DNA of 64,000 nucleotides from Asticcacaulis sp. AC402 (GTDB taxonomy: Bacteria > Pseudomonadota > Alphaproteobacteria > Caulobacterales > Caulobacteraceae), in assembly GCF_000495835.1 (NCBI RefSeq), contig NZ_AWGC01000006.1, forward strand, positions 62,001 through 126,000, given 5' to 3'. Positions within the stretch are counted from its first letter, which is position 1. The number at the start of each line of letters is the position of its first letter. The notes beneath the pieces were generated by a model that saw nothing but the letters and a program-made list of their open reading frames with translations, did no database searches and was not told the origin of the DNA. The position numbers and the translations under genes are program-made. Positions 36,694 through 44,926 of this stretch are shown here, one piece after another.

Positions 36694-36942
36694 ATGACAT
36701 CGACTGCGCCACTGCATTTTTTCAAAGTTTCGCGTGCCCGAATCAAGGCGCGAGTGAGCCTTGACCGGCTGGCGGAAGAGGTTAGCGAGAACGAGGGTAT
36801 GGCCGAACATCCCGCCAAGGGTTCCGATCCGATCATGTGGGAAAAGGGCCGTATCCGCCGTTTTGGCGGCGCCTGGCACTACTGCGCCGCCGAAGCCTCC
36901 GGCCCGGGCTATCCCGCCAAGCGCTATCCTTGGAGCAGCTAG
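36694..36942 (+). CDS. Hypothetical protein (82 aa)
   Basis: Basic N-half (FFKVSRARIKARVSLDRLAEEV), then WEKGRIRRFGGAWHYCAAEASGPGYPAKRYPW. AGGAAGGGG precedes ATG 36694. It is opposite to, and close behind, the transglutaminase start. No family recognised. Confidence 0.5.
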   Translation: MTSTAPLHFFKVSRARIKARVSLDRLAEEVSENEGMAEHPAKGSDPIMWEKGRIRRFGGAWHYCAAEASGPGYPAKRYPWSS

Positions 36943-37002
36943 TGGGAGCGATCGAACGATCCGGGGCCCGGTTCGAGCGGGGCCGGACTGAAAAATGGAA
37001 AC

Positions 37003-37182
37003 GTGCCGGTGCGATTTGAGTTGCGCCAGCGTGACGATATGTGGGAAGTGAACCGCAGTGGCCGGCCTGTCGGGGCTCTGTCTCCCGTGGCGACGCCCCG
37101 AAGCCGCCCAGCACGCCAATCCTGCGGTCTACCCGGCCGACGGATCGGCGAAACTGCTGACCCACTAAGTACCGTCCTCTAG
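37003..37182 (+). other. Possible small ORF or frameshifted small gene
   Basis: GTG 37003 opens VPVRFELRQRDDMWEVNRSGRPVG, which looks protein-like (DUF2188-like Trp-x-Val pattern). From about 37075 the better coding pattern is in the next frame, ending LLTH at the TAA near 37166. It may be a decayed gene or chance. Confidence 0.25.
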
Positions 37183-37205
37183 ATATCGGCCCACGAAACA
37201 CCAGA

Positions 37206-37475
37206 ATGACTATGAATTTCCGTCTTTACGAAAGCGCCTGGGTCGTCGTCGAAGGCTCCGACGCCGCAATGCAGGCGCACCGGGATCCGTTGCGGCCAGG
37301 GGCCTTCCGCGTCGGCGAGTTCAGTTACGACATCGATGCGCGTGCCTTGAGCCCCGAGGCGCCAAAGCTGCTGTCGATCCTGAGCCTGCAGGCCGCACGC
37401 GAGGCCGGACTGCGCAGCAACTACGGCAGCGGTTCCGATGGTAGCCCACCGCAGGCTTCCGCCAAACGGCGCTAA
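37206..37475 (+). CDS. Hypothetical protein (89 aa)
   Basis: Starts MTMNFRLYESAWVVVEGSDAAM and ends AAREAGLRSNYGSGSDGSPPQASAKRR. A small alpha/beta-looking protein. The S repeat begins right after its stop. No family recognised. Confidence 0.5.
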   Translation: MTMNFRLYESAWVVVEGSDAAMQAHRDPLRPGAFRVGEFSYDIDARALSPEAPKLLSILSLQAAREAGLRSNYGSGSDGSPPQASAKRR

Positions 37476-37476
37476 G

Positions 37477-37594
37477 GCGCAATCCGATAAAGTGTGTGGC
37501 ACCCGCACGGGCGCTCCCGTTTTCGGAAAAATTGTGCGACAAAGCAAAAAGTTTGGGCGGGGCTGTGATGCCATCAAGACGCATCCCGCTCTAA
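37477..37594 (-). repeat. S-family two-hairpin repeat, copy 5 (inverted orientation)
   Basis: Reads GCGCAATCCGATAAAGTG ... TTGTGCGACAAAGCAAAAAG ... GCATCCCGCTCTAA, the reverse complement of the other copies. It separates two converging genes. Confidence 0.82.
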
Positions 37595-37599
37595 CGCGA

Positions 37600-38139
37600 T
37601 TAAAGCGTCTCGGGCATTTTCGGAATCGTGGCGACCAGGGCTGGCTGCGCGAGGTTCGCTACGTAATTCAGGCGAGTCGCCGTGAAGTCGTCGGCATATT
37701 TGACGAGGGTCATCGAACCGCCGGTAAAGCACCATTGCGTTGTGATATTGGTCAGGGTTTCATAGCTATCGCGCTCGCTGGTGGTCGCCTGGCTGCAGGG
37801 AATGCCGTAAGCCCTGGTCAGTTCGGCAACGACAATGTCATAATCTTTGGTCCGCCAGGCCACATGCAATTCCCTGAAGCCGGCGGCATCAAACAGGACG
37901 CTGGTGACCCTGGCTTGAACCCCGGCGACCGTGGTGTCTTTCAACGGACACAGGCGCGTATTGCCGGGCAACTGTTCCCCGCAGCCGGCCAGCATCGGCA
38001 TGGCCTGCGCCAGGGTCTGATTTTGGTTCAGGAGTCGAAAGCTAAAGGCGGGCGCCGCGTCTATAGGTCTTGACGGCAAGGCCTGTGAACACCCTGCCGT
38101 CATTAGGGCCGCGGCCAGAAGTACATATTTGGATTGCAT
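37600..38139 (-). CDS. Hypothetical lipoprotein
   Basis: 179 residues: signal peptide with lipobox MTAGCS, then a domain with four cysteines (AGCGEQLPGNTRLCPLK, YGIPC, TQWCF) that could form two disulfides. Unknown family. Stop lies 6 bases outside the S repeat. ATG 38139. Confidence 0.72.
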   Translation of the reverse strand: MQSKYVLLAAALMTAGCSQALPSRPIDAAPAFSFRLLNQNQTLAQAMPMLAGCGEQLPGNTRLCPLKDTTVAGVQARVTSVLFDAAGFRELHVAWRTKDYDIVVAELTRAYGIPCSQATTSERDSYETLTNITTQWCFTGGSMTLVKYADDFTATRLNYVANLAQPALVATIPKMPETL

Positions 38140-38516
38140 GGTCTTTTCTTCGGACCCCGCGCGCTTCGATGGGCGCGTCGGCCGACCCGGTAGGGCCAGT
38201 AAACAGAGGTCACAGATCGTTGTATCACAAAAACTTGTAAGGTATCGCTGCGCTCTTCGCATGTGCCGACGCGAAGTGCGCACGTTTGCAACAATGGCCC
38301 ACGAAGTTGCGGCATGGCTTCGTCTGATACCAACCCTCGATGACCTTGACTCATCGCGGGTTGGCAAGCGCGCCAGCGTACGTTTCTGGGGCGCCCGAGC
38401 TTTTGCGAGGAGCCATGGGGGGCGCCTAGTCCGGCATTTGAGCTGAAAAAATGCGAATACCAAGCGTCATTCTTTATGAGGCTTGGTATGAGTTATGCGA
38501 CCTTTTGGAGGATTCC
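38140..38516. other. Intergenic region containing a T-family repeat
   Basis: 377 bp. The first 188 bp hold the promoter side of the lipoprotein gene and show no other structure. 38328-38489 is the T element. GGAGGA at 38507-38512 is the ribosome site of the GNAT gene. Confidence 0.5.
38328..38489 (-). repeat. T-family two-hairpin repeat, copy 3 (inverted orientation)
   Basis: Ends are TACCAACCC...GGGTTGG (38328 side) and ATACCAAGC...GCTTGGTAT (38455-38489). The interior GAGCTTTTGCGAGGAGCCATG matches the reverse complement of 28504-28639, with a few extra bases. Confidence 0.8.
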
Positions 38517-38954
38517 ATGGATATCACAGCCGTAATGGCAGACGACAAGGCGGACTGGCAGCCGCTGTGGGAGGCCTATCTCGACTTCTACAAACAGGAT
38601 CTGGCGCAAGAGGTGACAGACCAGACCTTCGCCCGCTTCCTGGATGCTCAGGAATCGATGTTCATGGTGGTGGCCCGCGTCGACGGCGACATGGTGGGGT
38701 TTGCCACCTTCCTTGTTCACCGCTCGACGTGGGCGAAAGACGGCTATTGCTATCTCGAAGACCTTTATGTCGACGACAAGGCGCGCGGCAGGGGAATCGC
38801 GCGGGCCCTGATCGAACGGGTGGAGAAAGAAGCGACGCTACGAGGGATGGAGCGGCTGTATTGGGTGACGCACGACCATAACACACGGGCGCGGGCACTG
38901 TACGACAAGGTCGCCGATCTGACCCAACTTGTGCACTACCAGAAGGTGTTGTGA
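38517..38954 (+). CDS. GNAT family N-acetyltransferase
   Basis: 145 residues: SMFMVVARVDGDMVGFATFLVHRS, then the acetyl-CoA motif LEDLYVDDKARGRGIARALIERVEK and a C-terminal WVTHDHNTRARALYDKVA. Similar in layout to yeast Hpa2-like GNATs. GGAGGA fixes ATG 38517. Confidence 0.9.
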   Translation: MDITAVMADDKADWQPLWEAYLDFYKQDLAQEVTDQTFARFLDAQESMFMVVARVDGDMVGFATFLVHRSTWAKDGYCYLEDLYVDDKARGRGIARALIERVEKEATLRGMERLYWVTHDHNTRARALYDKVADLTQLVHYQKVL

Positions 38955-39017
38955 GTTGCTTGTCGGCTACCTCCCCAAACGCTGCGCGTTCAGGGAGGCA
39001 GCAGAAAGGTCGGTTAC

Positions 39018-39935
39018 CTACTTCAGCGAGGTTTCCAGCGCTGTTGCGAAGGTTTCCGGCTGGTCCAGCATGACGAAATGCAGGCTGTTATCGACCGGCA
39101 CGAAAGTTACATTCGGCTGGCCGGCATAGGCGGCCTTGTAGAAGCTGAGCGTCGCCTCCGTCGTCATGCCGAAACCGGTCGCCACGGGCACGATGACCAC
39201 GGTCGGGGTCGCAATGGCTTTCAGTTCGGGCCGCAGATCAATGATCGTATCTTCATAGAAGCTCTGGGCAAAGACGCGGCGATCGGAGTTTACCGACCAG
39301 GCGACCACGTTTTCCAGATCAGCCGGTTTCGTGACCAGCCGGCCGGCGCTACCGCGCTGATGAGCGGCGAACGTATCCGCAGGTGCCGCCATTAAACCGT
39401 CGCGCATCGCCGCCGCCTGGGGCGCCATGGCTTCGACCGTGGCGTTCGGGTTGAAGATCAGGCCAACAAAGGGCAGGGCGTCGACAATGACCAGCTTGCC
39501 GGCGCTGTCCGAATGCGATCTGGCCAGCATCAGCGCCATCAGGCCACCCATGGAATGGCCGACGACTGTCGGTTTCCTCAAGCCCTGCGCTTTGATATAG
39601 GCGTCGACCGCGTCGACCGACGGCACGATGATGTCCCCGTTGGCATTGGCGGCGGCCGGTTCGCCGGCAAATCCGGCCAGGTTCAGGACGTGAAAGCGAT
39701 ACTGCCCCTTGAACCTGGCGACGGTACCGTCCCACACCGCGCCGGAGGAGGCCAGACCGGGGATCAGGATGATGTCCGGGCCTTCGCCGGTGACAGTGAC
39801 GCTGAAGCGGGCAGAGGCGGCGTCGGGGTAGGGCGTGGCGCTATGGCTCTGGTTGGCGACCGCCACGGCTGTGACGATGGCAACGATGATGGCGATCAGG
39901 GCGCCGGGACGAGCGAAGATTCCGCGTTTGATCAT
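39018..39935 (-). CDS. Secreted alpha/beta hydrolase
   Basis: 305 residues: N-terminal membrane/signal helix (ALIAIIVAIVTAVAVAN), oxyanion segment IILIPGLASSGAVWD, nucleophile elbow VVGHSMGGLMALMLA and late His in NSLHFVMLDQPE, a complete triad with Asp around VIVPVATGF. Periplasmic hydrolase of unknown substrate. Start overlaps the stop of the XRE regulator gene; last gene of the membrane-protein operon. Confidence 0.87.
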   Translation of the reverse strand: MIKRGIFARPGALIAIIVAIVTAVAVANQSHSATPYPDAASARFSVTVTGEGPDIILIPGLASSGAVWDGTVARFKGQYRFHVLNLAGFAGEPAAANANGDIIVPSVDAVDAYIKAQGLRKPTVVGHSMGGLMALMLARSHSDSAGKLVIVDALPFVGLIFNPNATVEAMAPQAAAMRDGLMAAPADTFAAHQRGSAGRLVTKPADLENVVAWSVNSDRRVFAQSFYEDTIIDLRPELKAIATPTVVIVPVATGFGMTTEATLSFYKAAYAGQPNVTFVPVDNSLHFVMLDQPETFATALETSLK

Positions 39936-40153
39936 GGCGTGGCTCCTTTAAGGGTCGGGCGATAGGGGTTTTCGAAAATGCTTTCCACCGACCGGTCAAA
40001 GACGGCGGAAATCTTGTAAGCCAGGTCGAGCGAGGGGATGTGCTTGTCGGTTTCCAGGGCTATGATCGCCTGGCGCGATACCCCCAGTTTTGCGGCGAGG
40101 TCGGCCTGAGTCAGGCCCATCTCGGTGCGCAACTCACGCAAATACTGTTTCAT
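39932..40153 (-). CDS. XRE family regulator (small, Cro-like)
   Basis: 73 residues, nearly all helix-turn-helix: LTQADLAAKLGVSRQAIIALETDKHIPSLDLAYKISAVF. Coupled by four-base overlaps to both the gene before and after. Three iterated palindromes in front of the operon (40982-41054) are its likely autoregulatory sites. Confidence 0.9.
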   Translation of the reverse strand: MKQYLRELRTEMGLTQADLAAKLGVSRQAIIALETDKHIPSLDLAYKISAVFDRSVESIFENPYRPTLKGATP

Positions 40154-40539
40154 GCGGCCTGCCTTACGAAGACCGAGGTCAGGCCATACAGGCCCCAGAA
40201 GAGGGCATAGACCAGGTACAGCGAGAATTCGGGCGCGCCGGCATTGTCTTCCAGGAAGCCCCAGGCCGTGCACAGGAACAGGGTCAGGCCGGTGGCGATG
40301 ACGAAACGGCGGGTCGTGACGGCACGAACATATTCATCGACGGCGTCGATATAGCGCAGGAAGACGACGATGGTGCCGCCGATGGGCACTGCCGGCGCCA
40401 CGGCCAGGACATAGAGCAGGGGACCAGTGGGTTGAAGGCCCTTGATCAGAAAAATCGAGCCGATGAGCGCGGCGACATACAGCACCATCCAGAACGACAA
40501 GCCGATGGCATATTGGGTGTTGGGGGACGTAGTTTTCAT
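40150..40539 (-). CDS. Small four-helix membrane protein B (paralogue)
   Basis: 129 residues, about four membrane helices. Shares IGLSFWMVLYVAA, GGTIVVFLRYIDAVDEYVRA and RRFVIATGLTLFLCTAWGFLEDNA with the neighbour at 40552. The family is often found beside small XRE regulators, where it may act as a membrane partner; function unknown. Confidence 0.82.
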   Translation of the reverse strand: MKTTSPNTQYAIGLSFWMVLYVAALIGSIFLIKGLQPTGPLLYVLAVAPAVPIGGTIVVFLRYIDAVDEYVRAVTTRRFVIATGLTLFLCTAWGFLEDNAGAPEFSLYLVYALFWGLYGLTSVFVRQAA

Positions 40540-40551
40540 GGTCGTTACCTG

Positions 40552-40962
40552 TCAGGAGGGATTGCGCGTTGCGCCAAGGGTGAAGGGTGTCACGACGGCC
40601 AGGCAGGCGCAGAAGACGGCGAAGACATACAGTCGCTCGAAGATCTTCACGTCGGCATAGTTTTCCAGGAAGGTGTAGGCCGAACACAGCAGCAGGGTCA
40701 GGCCCGTGGCAATGAGGTAACGCCGGACCAGCTGGCCACGGACATATTCGTCGCTGTCTTCGATATGGCGCAGCATGACCCAGATCATGCCGCCCACCGG
40801 CAGGCTGGGCATTACGGCGAACACATAAAGCCACGGTGCCTGGGGCACCCCCAGCGGCGAGGTGCTGCGGAAATAGAAGCCATTGAAAACAATGGCCGCC
40901 ATGTAAAGCACCATCCAGAAGGACATGCCGGTCAGATAGCGGGTAAGCGGAGCTTTGGTCAT
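40552..40962 (-). CDS. Small four-helix membrane protein A (paralogue)
   Basis: 136 residues, about four membrane helices, with GMSFWMVLYMAAI, GGMIWVMLRHIEDSDEYVRG and RRYLIATGLTLLLCSAYTFLENYA. Tandem duplicate of the downstream gene, diverged. First gene of the operon A-B-XRE-hydrolase. Confidence 0.82.
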   Translation of the reverse strand: MTKAPLTRYLTGMSFWMVLYMAAIVFNGFYFRSTSPLGVPQAPWLYVFAVMPSLPVGGMIWVMLRHIEDSDEYVRGQLVRRYLIATGLTLLLCSAYTFLENYADVKIFERLYVFAVFCACLAVVTPFTLGATRNPS

Positions 40963-40981
40963 GACGTTGGTTCCTGTGAAT

Positions 40982-41054
40982 GTAAGGTCGACGTTACATT
41001 CTTCGTCATGTTAAGTCAACCTTACATCGGAAAAAAATGTCAGGTCAACCTGAC
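40982..41054. promoter_or_regulatory. Three iterated 16-bp palindromic operators
   Basis: GTAAGGTCGACGTTAC at 40982-40997, GTTAAGTCAACCTTAC at 41010-41025, GTCAGGTCAACCTGAC at 41039-41054. Start-to-start spacing is 28 and 29 bp. They precede the membrane-protein/XRE operon (minus strand) and could also affect the divergent beta-helix gene. Confidence 0.7.
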
Positions 41055-41131
41055 TCCTTGTGGCGCTTGGTGTTGCGCACGTCCCGCGCTATGATCACGC
41101 TGTTGTTTTGCAAATATTTCAGGAGGTGAAG

Positions 41132-41746
41132 ATGAACAGATGGATTATGTTTGCTGGTGGTGGCGCAATGGGCGGAATTGTTGCGGCAATGGTCATGGCG
41201 GGGACGGCCCAGGGCGACACAAATGAACAAGCGCGAATCGTCGCTTTGGAAACCCGTCTTCAGGCTCTGGAGGCGATCGTGAGGACCAGCAGCCCAGGCT
41301 CAGCTTCGCTGACTGTGGCCAGGAATTTGCAAGTTGTGACCGGTGAAGTCCTTACGGCTGAGACCGGGTTGAACACAACGCTGTCGACCGGCAGGGACAC
41401 GAAGATTATGACGGGCGGCACGGCATCGATCACGGCTGGCAGTAACGCGACCCTTTCGAGCGGCGCGAACACCACGATCTCGACCGGCTTGAACACGACG
41501 ATCTCGACCGCCAGGGATACGACCCTTTCGAGTGGCGGTAACGCGACGGTATCGAGCGGAAAGCGCCTGCACCTGACGGCAGCCGACGAAATACTGTTGA
41601 CGACCGGCAAGGCGCAATTGCGGATGCGCAAGTCTGGTGAAATTGACCTGACTGGCACGGATATCAACATTACCGGAGCCGGCGTTATAAATGTCAAGAG
41701 CAGTAAGGACGTTATCATCAAGGGCAGCAAGGTCGCCGGGAACTGA
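41132..41746 (+). CDS. Secreted beta-helix protein resembling the VgrG (DUF2345) tip
   Basis: 204 residues: signal/membrane helix (MFAGGGAMGGIVAAMVMAG), a short coiled coil (ARIVALETRLQALEAIV), then about 14 beta rungs of 8 residues such as TTLSTGRDT and ATLSSGANT. It ends with KAQLRMRKSGEIDLTGTDI and INVKSSKDVIIKGSK, the pattern of the T6SS VgrG C-terminal spike. No T6SS genes are nearby. AGGAGGTGA at 41121-41129 fixes ATG 41132. Confidence 0.72.
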   Translation: MNRWIMFAGGGAMGGIVAAMVMAGTAQGDTNEQARIVALETRLQALEAIVRTSSPGSASLTVARNLQVVTGEVLTAETGLNTTLSTGRDTKIMTGGTASITAGSNATLSSGANTTISTGLNTTISTARDTTLSSGGNATVSSGKRLHLTAADEILLTTGKAQLRMRKSGEIDLTGTDINITGAGVINVKSSKDVIIKGSKVAGN

Positions 41747-41748
41747 AA

Positions 41749-41781
41749 AAGGCCGGCGGGGAACCGTCGGCCTTCAGTTTT
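41749..41781 (+). terminator. Terminator after the beta-helix gene
   Basis: An 11-bp stem AAGGCCGGCGG/CCGTCGGCCTT with GGAA loop, then CAG and TTTT. The T-tract is short and offset. Confidence 0.7.
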
Positions 41782-41878
41782 GCTATACAAAAGTGTCTTG
41801 AGTCTGCCGGCACGGCGTGGCCGTTACAGAGGGTTGTGCTGCTATAGCCAACTTCCGGCATGGTTACATCGGCTTGGC

Positions 41879-42559
41879 TTATTTCTCGTTGGGAAGTCCA
41901 ACCTTTCCGGTGGCGGCCTGAACGGTCACGCTGATATAGCCTTCATGAGAAAACGTCCGTTCGTGCTTACCATCGGCGCCACGTTCGTGCGTATAGCTGT
42001 AGCCATAACTATAGGCCGTCGGTGCGGCGTAGCCATAGGTACTGGTAATCCGCGTCTCGACCGTGGCGACACTTTGCCCGACCAGCCCAGGGTTGGACTG
42101 TACGACGATAAACCGTTCCGCGGGCAGGGGGCGAAACTGCACACCCAGGGTATTGCCCAGGAGGGCGAAGCGGTCCTCCCCAAAGGTACGAGTGACTTTG
42201 CCGTCGGCCTGCAGAAGCGTGACGGTCGGCGCAAACGTCCGGATCGCTTCCTGGACGCCGCCGACGGTAATGGTGTGGTTTTCACCGGACGCCGGGATGG
42301 CGTAGACAACGTAGTTGCTCAAGCTGCCATCGCCTGCCGACAGGCAAGGCGACTTGACGTCCACCAGAGTCGAGACCGTGTGAACGATCTGCTTCTTCAC
42401 CGGTGTGAGAGACACGGCATTGGTCGTGGATGGCTCCGTCGCACAGGTCTTGCCCGACAGATCGGTCACGGCCATGGGCGGCGGAGGCGGCGGGACGGTG
42501 GCGCACGCCTGCAAAATCACAAGCGGTACAATGACCGCAAAGTATTTGAGCAGCTTCAT
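41879..42559 (-). CDS. Hypothetical lipoprotein
   Basis: 226 residues: lipobox LQACA, a Pro7 run (TVPPPPPPM), then beta-rich domain with ENHTITVGGVQEAIRTFAPTVTLLQADGKVTRTFGEDRF, and a Tyr/Ser-rich segment (AYSYGYSYTHERG). Outer-membrane lipoprotein of unknown role, second gene after the 42573 lipoprotein (13-base gap). Confidence 0.75.
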   Translation of the reverse strand: MKLLKYFAVIVPLVILQACATVPPPPPPMAVTDLSGKTCATEPSTTNAVSLTPVKKQIVHTVSTLVDVKSPCLSAGDGSLSNYVVYAIPASGENHTITVGGVQEAIRTFAPTVTLLQADGKVTRTFGEDRFALLGNTLGVQFRPLPAERFIVVQSNPGLVGQSVATVETRITSTYGYAAPTAYSYGYSYTHERGADGKHERTFSHEGYISVTVQAATGKVGLPNEK

Positions 42560-42572
42560 ATCCGCACCTGTC

Positions 42573-43322
42573 CTACTTCAGGAGTTGCGCTGTTGCGCGG
42601 GCCGAAGCCTCGATGGCCTTCTTGAGACCTTCGGTAGCCTTGACCGGGTCTGCCGCGATCGCTTCAGCGCTTTCGAAGGTGTAGGTTTCGTCGACCGGAA
42701 TATTGACAGTCAAGGGTACCGGAGCAACGGCATTATATTCGACGCGGTTATCGAGGAGGACGTTTTTGGGGTCCTTGGCGTCGTACATTTTCAGGACAAT
42801 GACGATATAGGGGCGCCAGTTCTTGGTACCGCCGACCTGCTGGTAACCGTAACCGTAGCCGTTGACGTCGAGTACGGCACTGCCGGCGGCCGCGTCGGCC
42901 TGGGGCGCCACAACGACCATACCGCGGTTTTCAGCGCGTGCTGTCTTGTTGGTGGTGATTTCAAAATTCTGCGCCTTCAGCTCAGCTTCGAATGCAGCGT
43001 CGAAAACGGCCTCACCATCAAATTTTTGCGACTCGAGCGCGCCGTTAATCTTCTTGTTCTGGTCGGCGGCAATGCCGGCCTCGATCCCCGCGGCAGCGAG
43101 GCCGACAACAAGACCCGCCAAACCCAGTCCGCTGGTCGCACTGGCCATATTCTGGCCGTTGGTCGCCAGCTTACGGACATTGGCCTTATCCGGCAGAGCA
43201 TCTTCGACGATCTGGATCGTCGACACACCCGACGTCGCGCGATCAAACGGTATGGGACGATAGGGCGTGGCACAGCCACTGACGAGAGTCACGAGTGCAA
43301 GTGACGCCAGAACACGTTTCAT
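42573..43322 (-). CDS. Hypothetical lipoprotein with glycine-rich helix
   Basis: 249 residues: lipobox VSGCA, a Gly/Ala membrane-like helix (GLGLAGLVVGLAAAGIEAGIAA), then a domain with VVVAPQADAAAGSAVLDVNGYGYGYQQ and a C-terminal helical tail. First gene of a two-lipoprotein operon. Possibly an envelope-stress or cell-surface assembly factor; no named family recognised. Confidence 0.78.
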   Translation of the reverse strand: MKRVLASLALVTLVSGCATPYRPIPFDRATSGVSTIQIVEDALPDKANVRKLATNGQNMASATSGLGLAGLVVGLAAAGIEAGIAADQNKKINGALESQKFDGEAVFDAAFEAELKAQNFEITTNKTARAENRGMVVVAPQADAAAGSAVLDVNGYGYGYQQVGGTKNWRPYIVIVLKMYDAKDPKNVLLDNRVEYNAVAPVPLTVNIPVDETYTFESAEAIAADPVKATEGLKKAIEASARATAQLLK

Positions 43323-43666
43323 TGGATAGTCCCCCAAAAAGAAGCGACAACCCTGGAAAGATTTTTCATCAGGGTGCTTTGCGCGCAATTTGCCAGAATG
43401 TTTTGCTTTTGCAATATCTTTATTTTTTTTGAAATACTTATGTCGTGCGCGACGAGTCCGTAAGGGCGATCGATTTCAAGTCCGGGGATGAGGTTCGATT
43501 TGCGTCGGTGCGCTTTTACGGTAGGGTCGCGGCCAAAAGGAGCGGGTTGTGTTCAGATCGAAAGGTCTGGCAGACTACAATCCGCTCTAAATTTTACGTG
43601 ATACGCTACGAGCGTTTTTCCGATTTGATTCCGTGTAAACGCGCTTTGCTCAAGGGAGATTCCACT
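43323..43666. other. Divergent intergenic region with an S-like hairpin
   Basis: 344 bp between the lipoprotein operon and the DUF5009 gene. The first part is AT-rich. A hairpin GAGCGGGTTGT...ACAATCCGCTC occupies 43540-43587 and is followed by TAA as in S elements, but the S right half is missing. AAGGGAG at 43652-43658 is the next ribosome site. Confidence 0.5.
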
Positions 43667-44845
43667 GTGGCCGAGGTCATTGCCTTCAAAAAACGCGACA
43701 AGCCAGCGGAAGCGCCCAAGCCTGCGCCGCCGCCATCGACGCGGTTCGAGGCCCTGGATATCCTGCGCGGGCTGTTCATCATCGGCATGCTGCTGGCCAA
43801 CAATGCCGGTGACTGGGGCCATATCTATGCGCCGCTGGATCATGCGGCATGGCACGGCTTCACGCTGACCGACATGGTGTTTCCGGGCTTTATGACCTGT
43901 GTCGGCCTGTCCATGACCCTGTCGCTGGGGCGCAGGATGCAGGCTGGCGGCAAGACCGCCTTGCTGGTTCATAGCCTCCGGCGGGCGGCTATTCTGGTCG
44001 GGATCGGCCTGTTCCTCAACCTCCTGCCGCAGTTCGATTTTGAGCACTGGCGCCTGCCCGGTGTGCTGCAACGCATCGGCATCTGCTATGCGATCGCCTC
44101 GTGCCTGGTGGTTGTGCATTCGCATAAGACTGTGCAGGGCGGACTGGTCCTGCATGGCCGCGCCCTGGCGATCTGGGGTGTCGTTCTCCTGGTTGCCTAT
44201 ACCGTGCTGCTCAAATATGTGCCGGTGCCGGGCGGTTTCGGCGCCAACCAATGGGATGCTGTCCACTCCTGGCCGGCCTGGGTCGACATGCAGGTTCTGG
44301 GCGTCAATCATGTGTGGAGCGGCGCCAAGACCTATGATCCGGAAGGCCTGCTGTCGAGCCTTCCCGCGACTGCCAACATCCTGGGCGGCATCCTGATGGG
44401 GCTCTATATCAACGCCAAGACCCCGCGGAATGCCTGGGGCGGCGTCGCGATCATCGGCGTCCTGCTGATGATCCTTGCCCTGGTGATGGACAGCTATGTT
44501 CCGATCATCAAGAAGCTATGGACACCAAGTTTTGTGCTGTTGAGTTGTGGGTTCGCCTTTGCCGTCCTGGCGGTACTGATGGTTGTTATGGACCGGTTGG
44601 GCTTCAAGACCTGGGCGGTGCCGATCAAGCTTTACGGCACCAATGCCATCCTGGTCTATGTCTTCGCCTGGCTACTGTCGATCGCGCTCGGCATCAGCGG
44701 CGCAACCGGCGCAGCGACCGCCTGGATCCTGGCCCAGGTCGGCGACCCGTACCTGATGTCCTTCCTGTATGCCCTCGGTGTGCTGGTGATCTGTGGCCTG
44801 TTCCTGGTGCCGTTTTATATCAAGCGCTGGTTCCTGAAGATATAA
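43667..44845 (+). CDS. DUF5009/HGSNAT-like acyltransferase membrane protein
   Basis: 392 residues, about 10 membrane helices. The signature FEALDILRGLFIIGMLLANNAGDWGHIYAPLDHAAWHGFTLTDMVFPGFM is that of the heparan-alpha-glucosaminide acetyltransferase relatives (NagX type), which acetylate sugars with a cytoplasmic acetyl donor. GVLQRIGICYAIAS follows. GTG 43667 has AAGGGAG at 8 bases; the frame opens earlier at 43445. In other proteobacteria the family is linked to aminosugar use; no such genes are here. Confidence 0.85.
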   Translation: MAEVIAFKKRDKPAEAPKPAPPPSTRFEALDILRGLFIIGMLLANNAGDWGHIYAPLDHAAWHGFTLTDMVFPGFMTCVGLSMTLSLGRRMQAGGKTALLVHSLRRAAILVGIGLFLNLLPQFDFEHWRLPGVLQRIGICYAIASCLVVVHSHKTVQGGLVLHGRALAIWGVVLLVAYTVLLKYVPVPGGFGANQWDAVHSWPAWVDMQVLGVNHVWSGAKTYDPEGLLSSLPATANILGGILMGLYINAKTPRNAWGGVAIIGVLLMILALVMDSYVPIIKKLWTPSFVLLSCGFAFAVLAVLMVVMDRLGFKTWAVPIKLYGTNAILVYVFAWLLSIALGISGATGAATAWILAQVGDPYLMSFLYALGVLVICGLFLVPFYIKRWFLKI

Positions 44846-44890
44846 GGGGAGAAGGGTGGGAGGATTGACTCCCGCCTTTTTCAGGCGTAA

Positions 44891-44916
44891 TTCAGTACTG
44901 ACCGGTCAGTACTGAA
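44891..44916. promoter_or_regulatory. Perfect 26-bp palindromic operator for the TetR gene
   Basis: Half site TTCAGTACTGACC followed by its exact complement. It ends two bases before the GGAG of the TetR gene, so binding there would block the TetR-HlyD-ABC operon. It has the ACCGGT core common in TetR operators of efflux systems. Confidence 0.85.
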
Positions 44917-44926
44917 TGGAGTTTCC

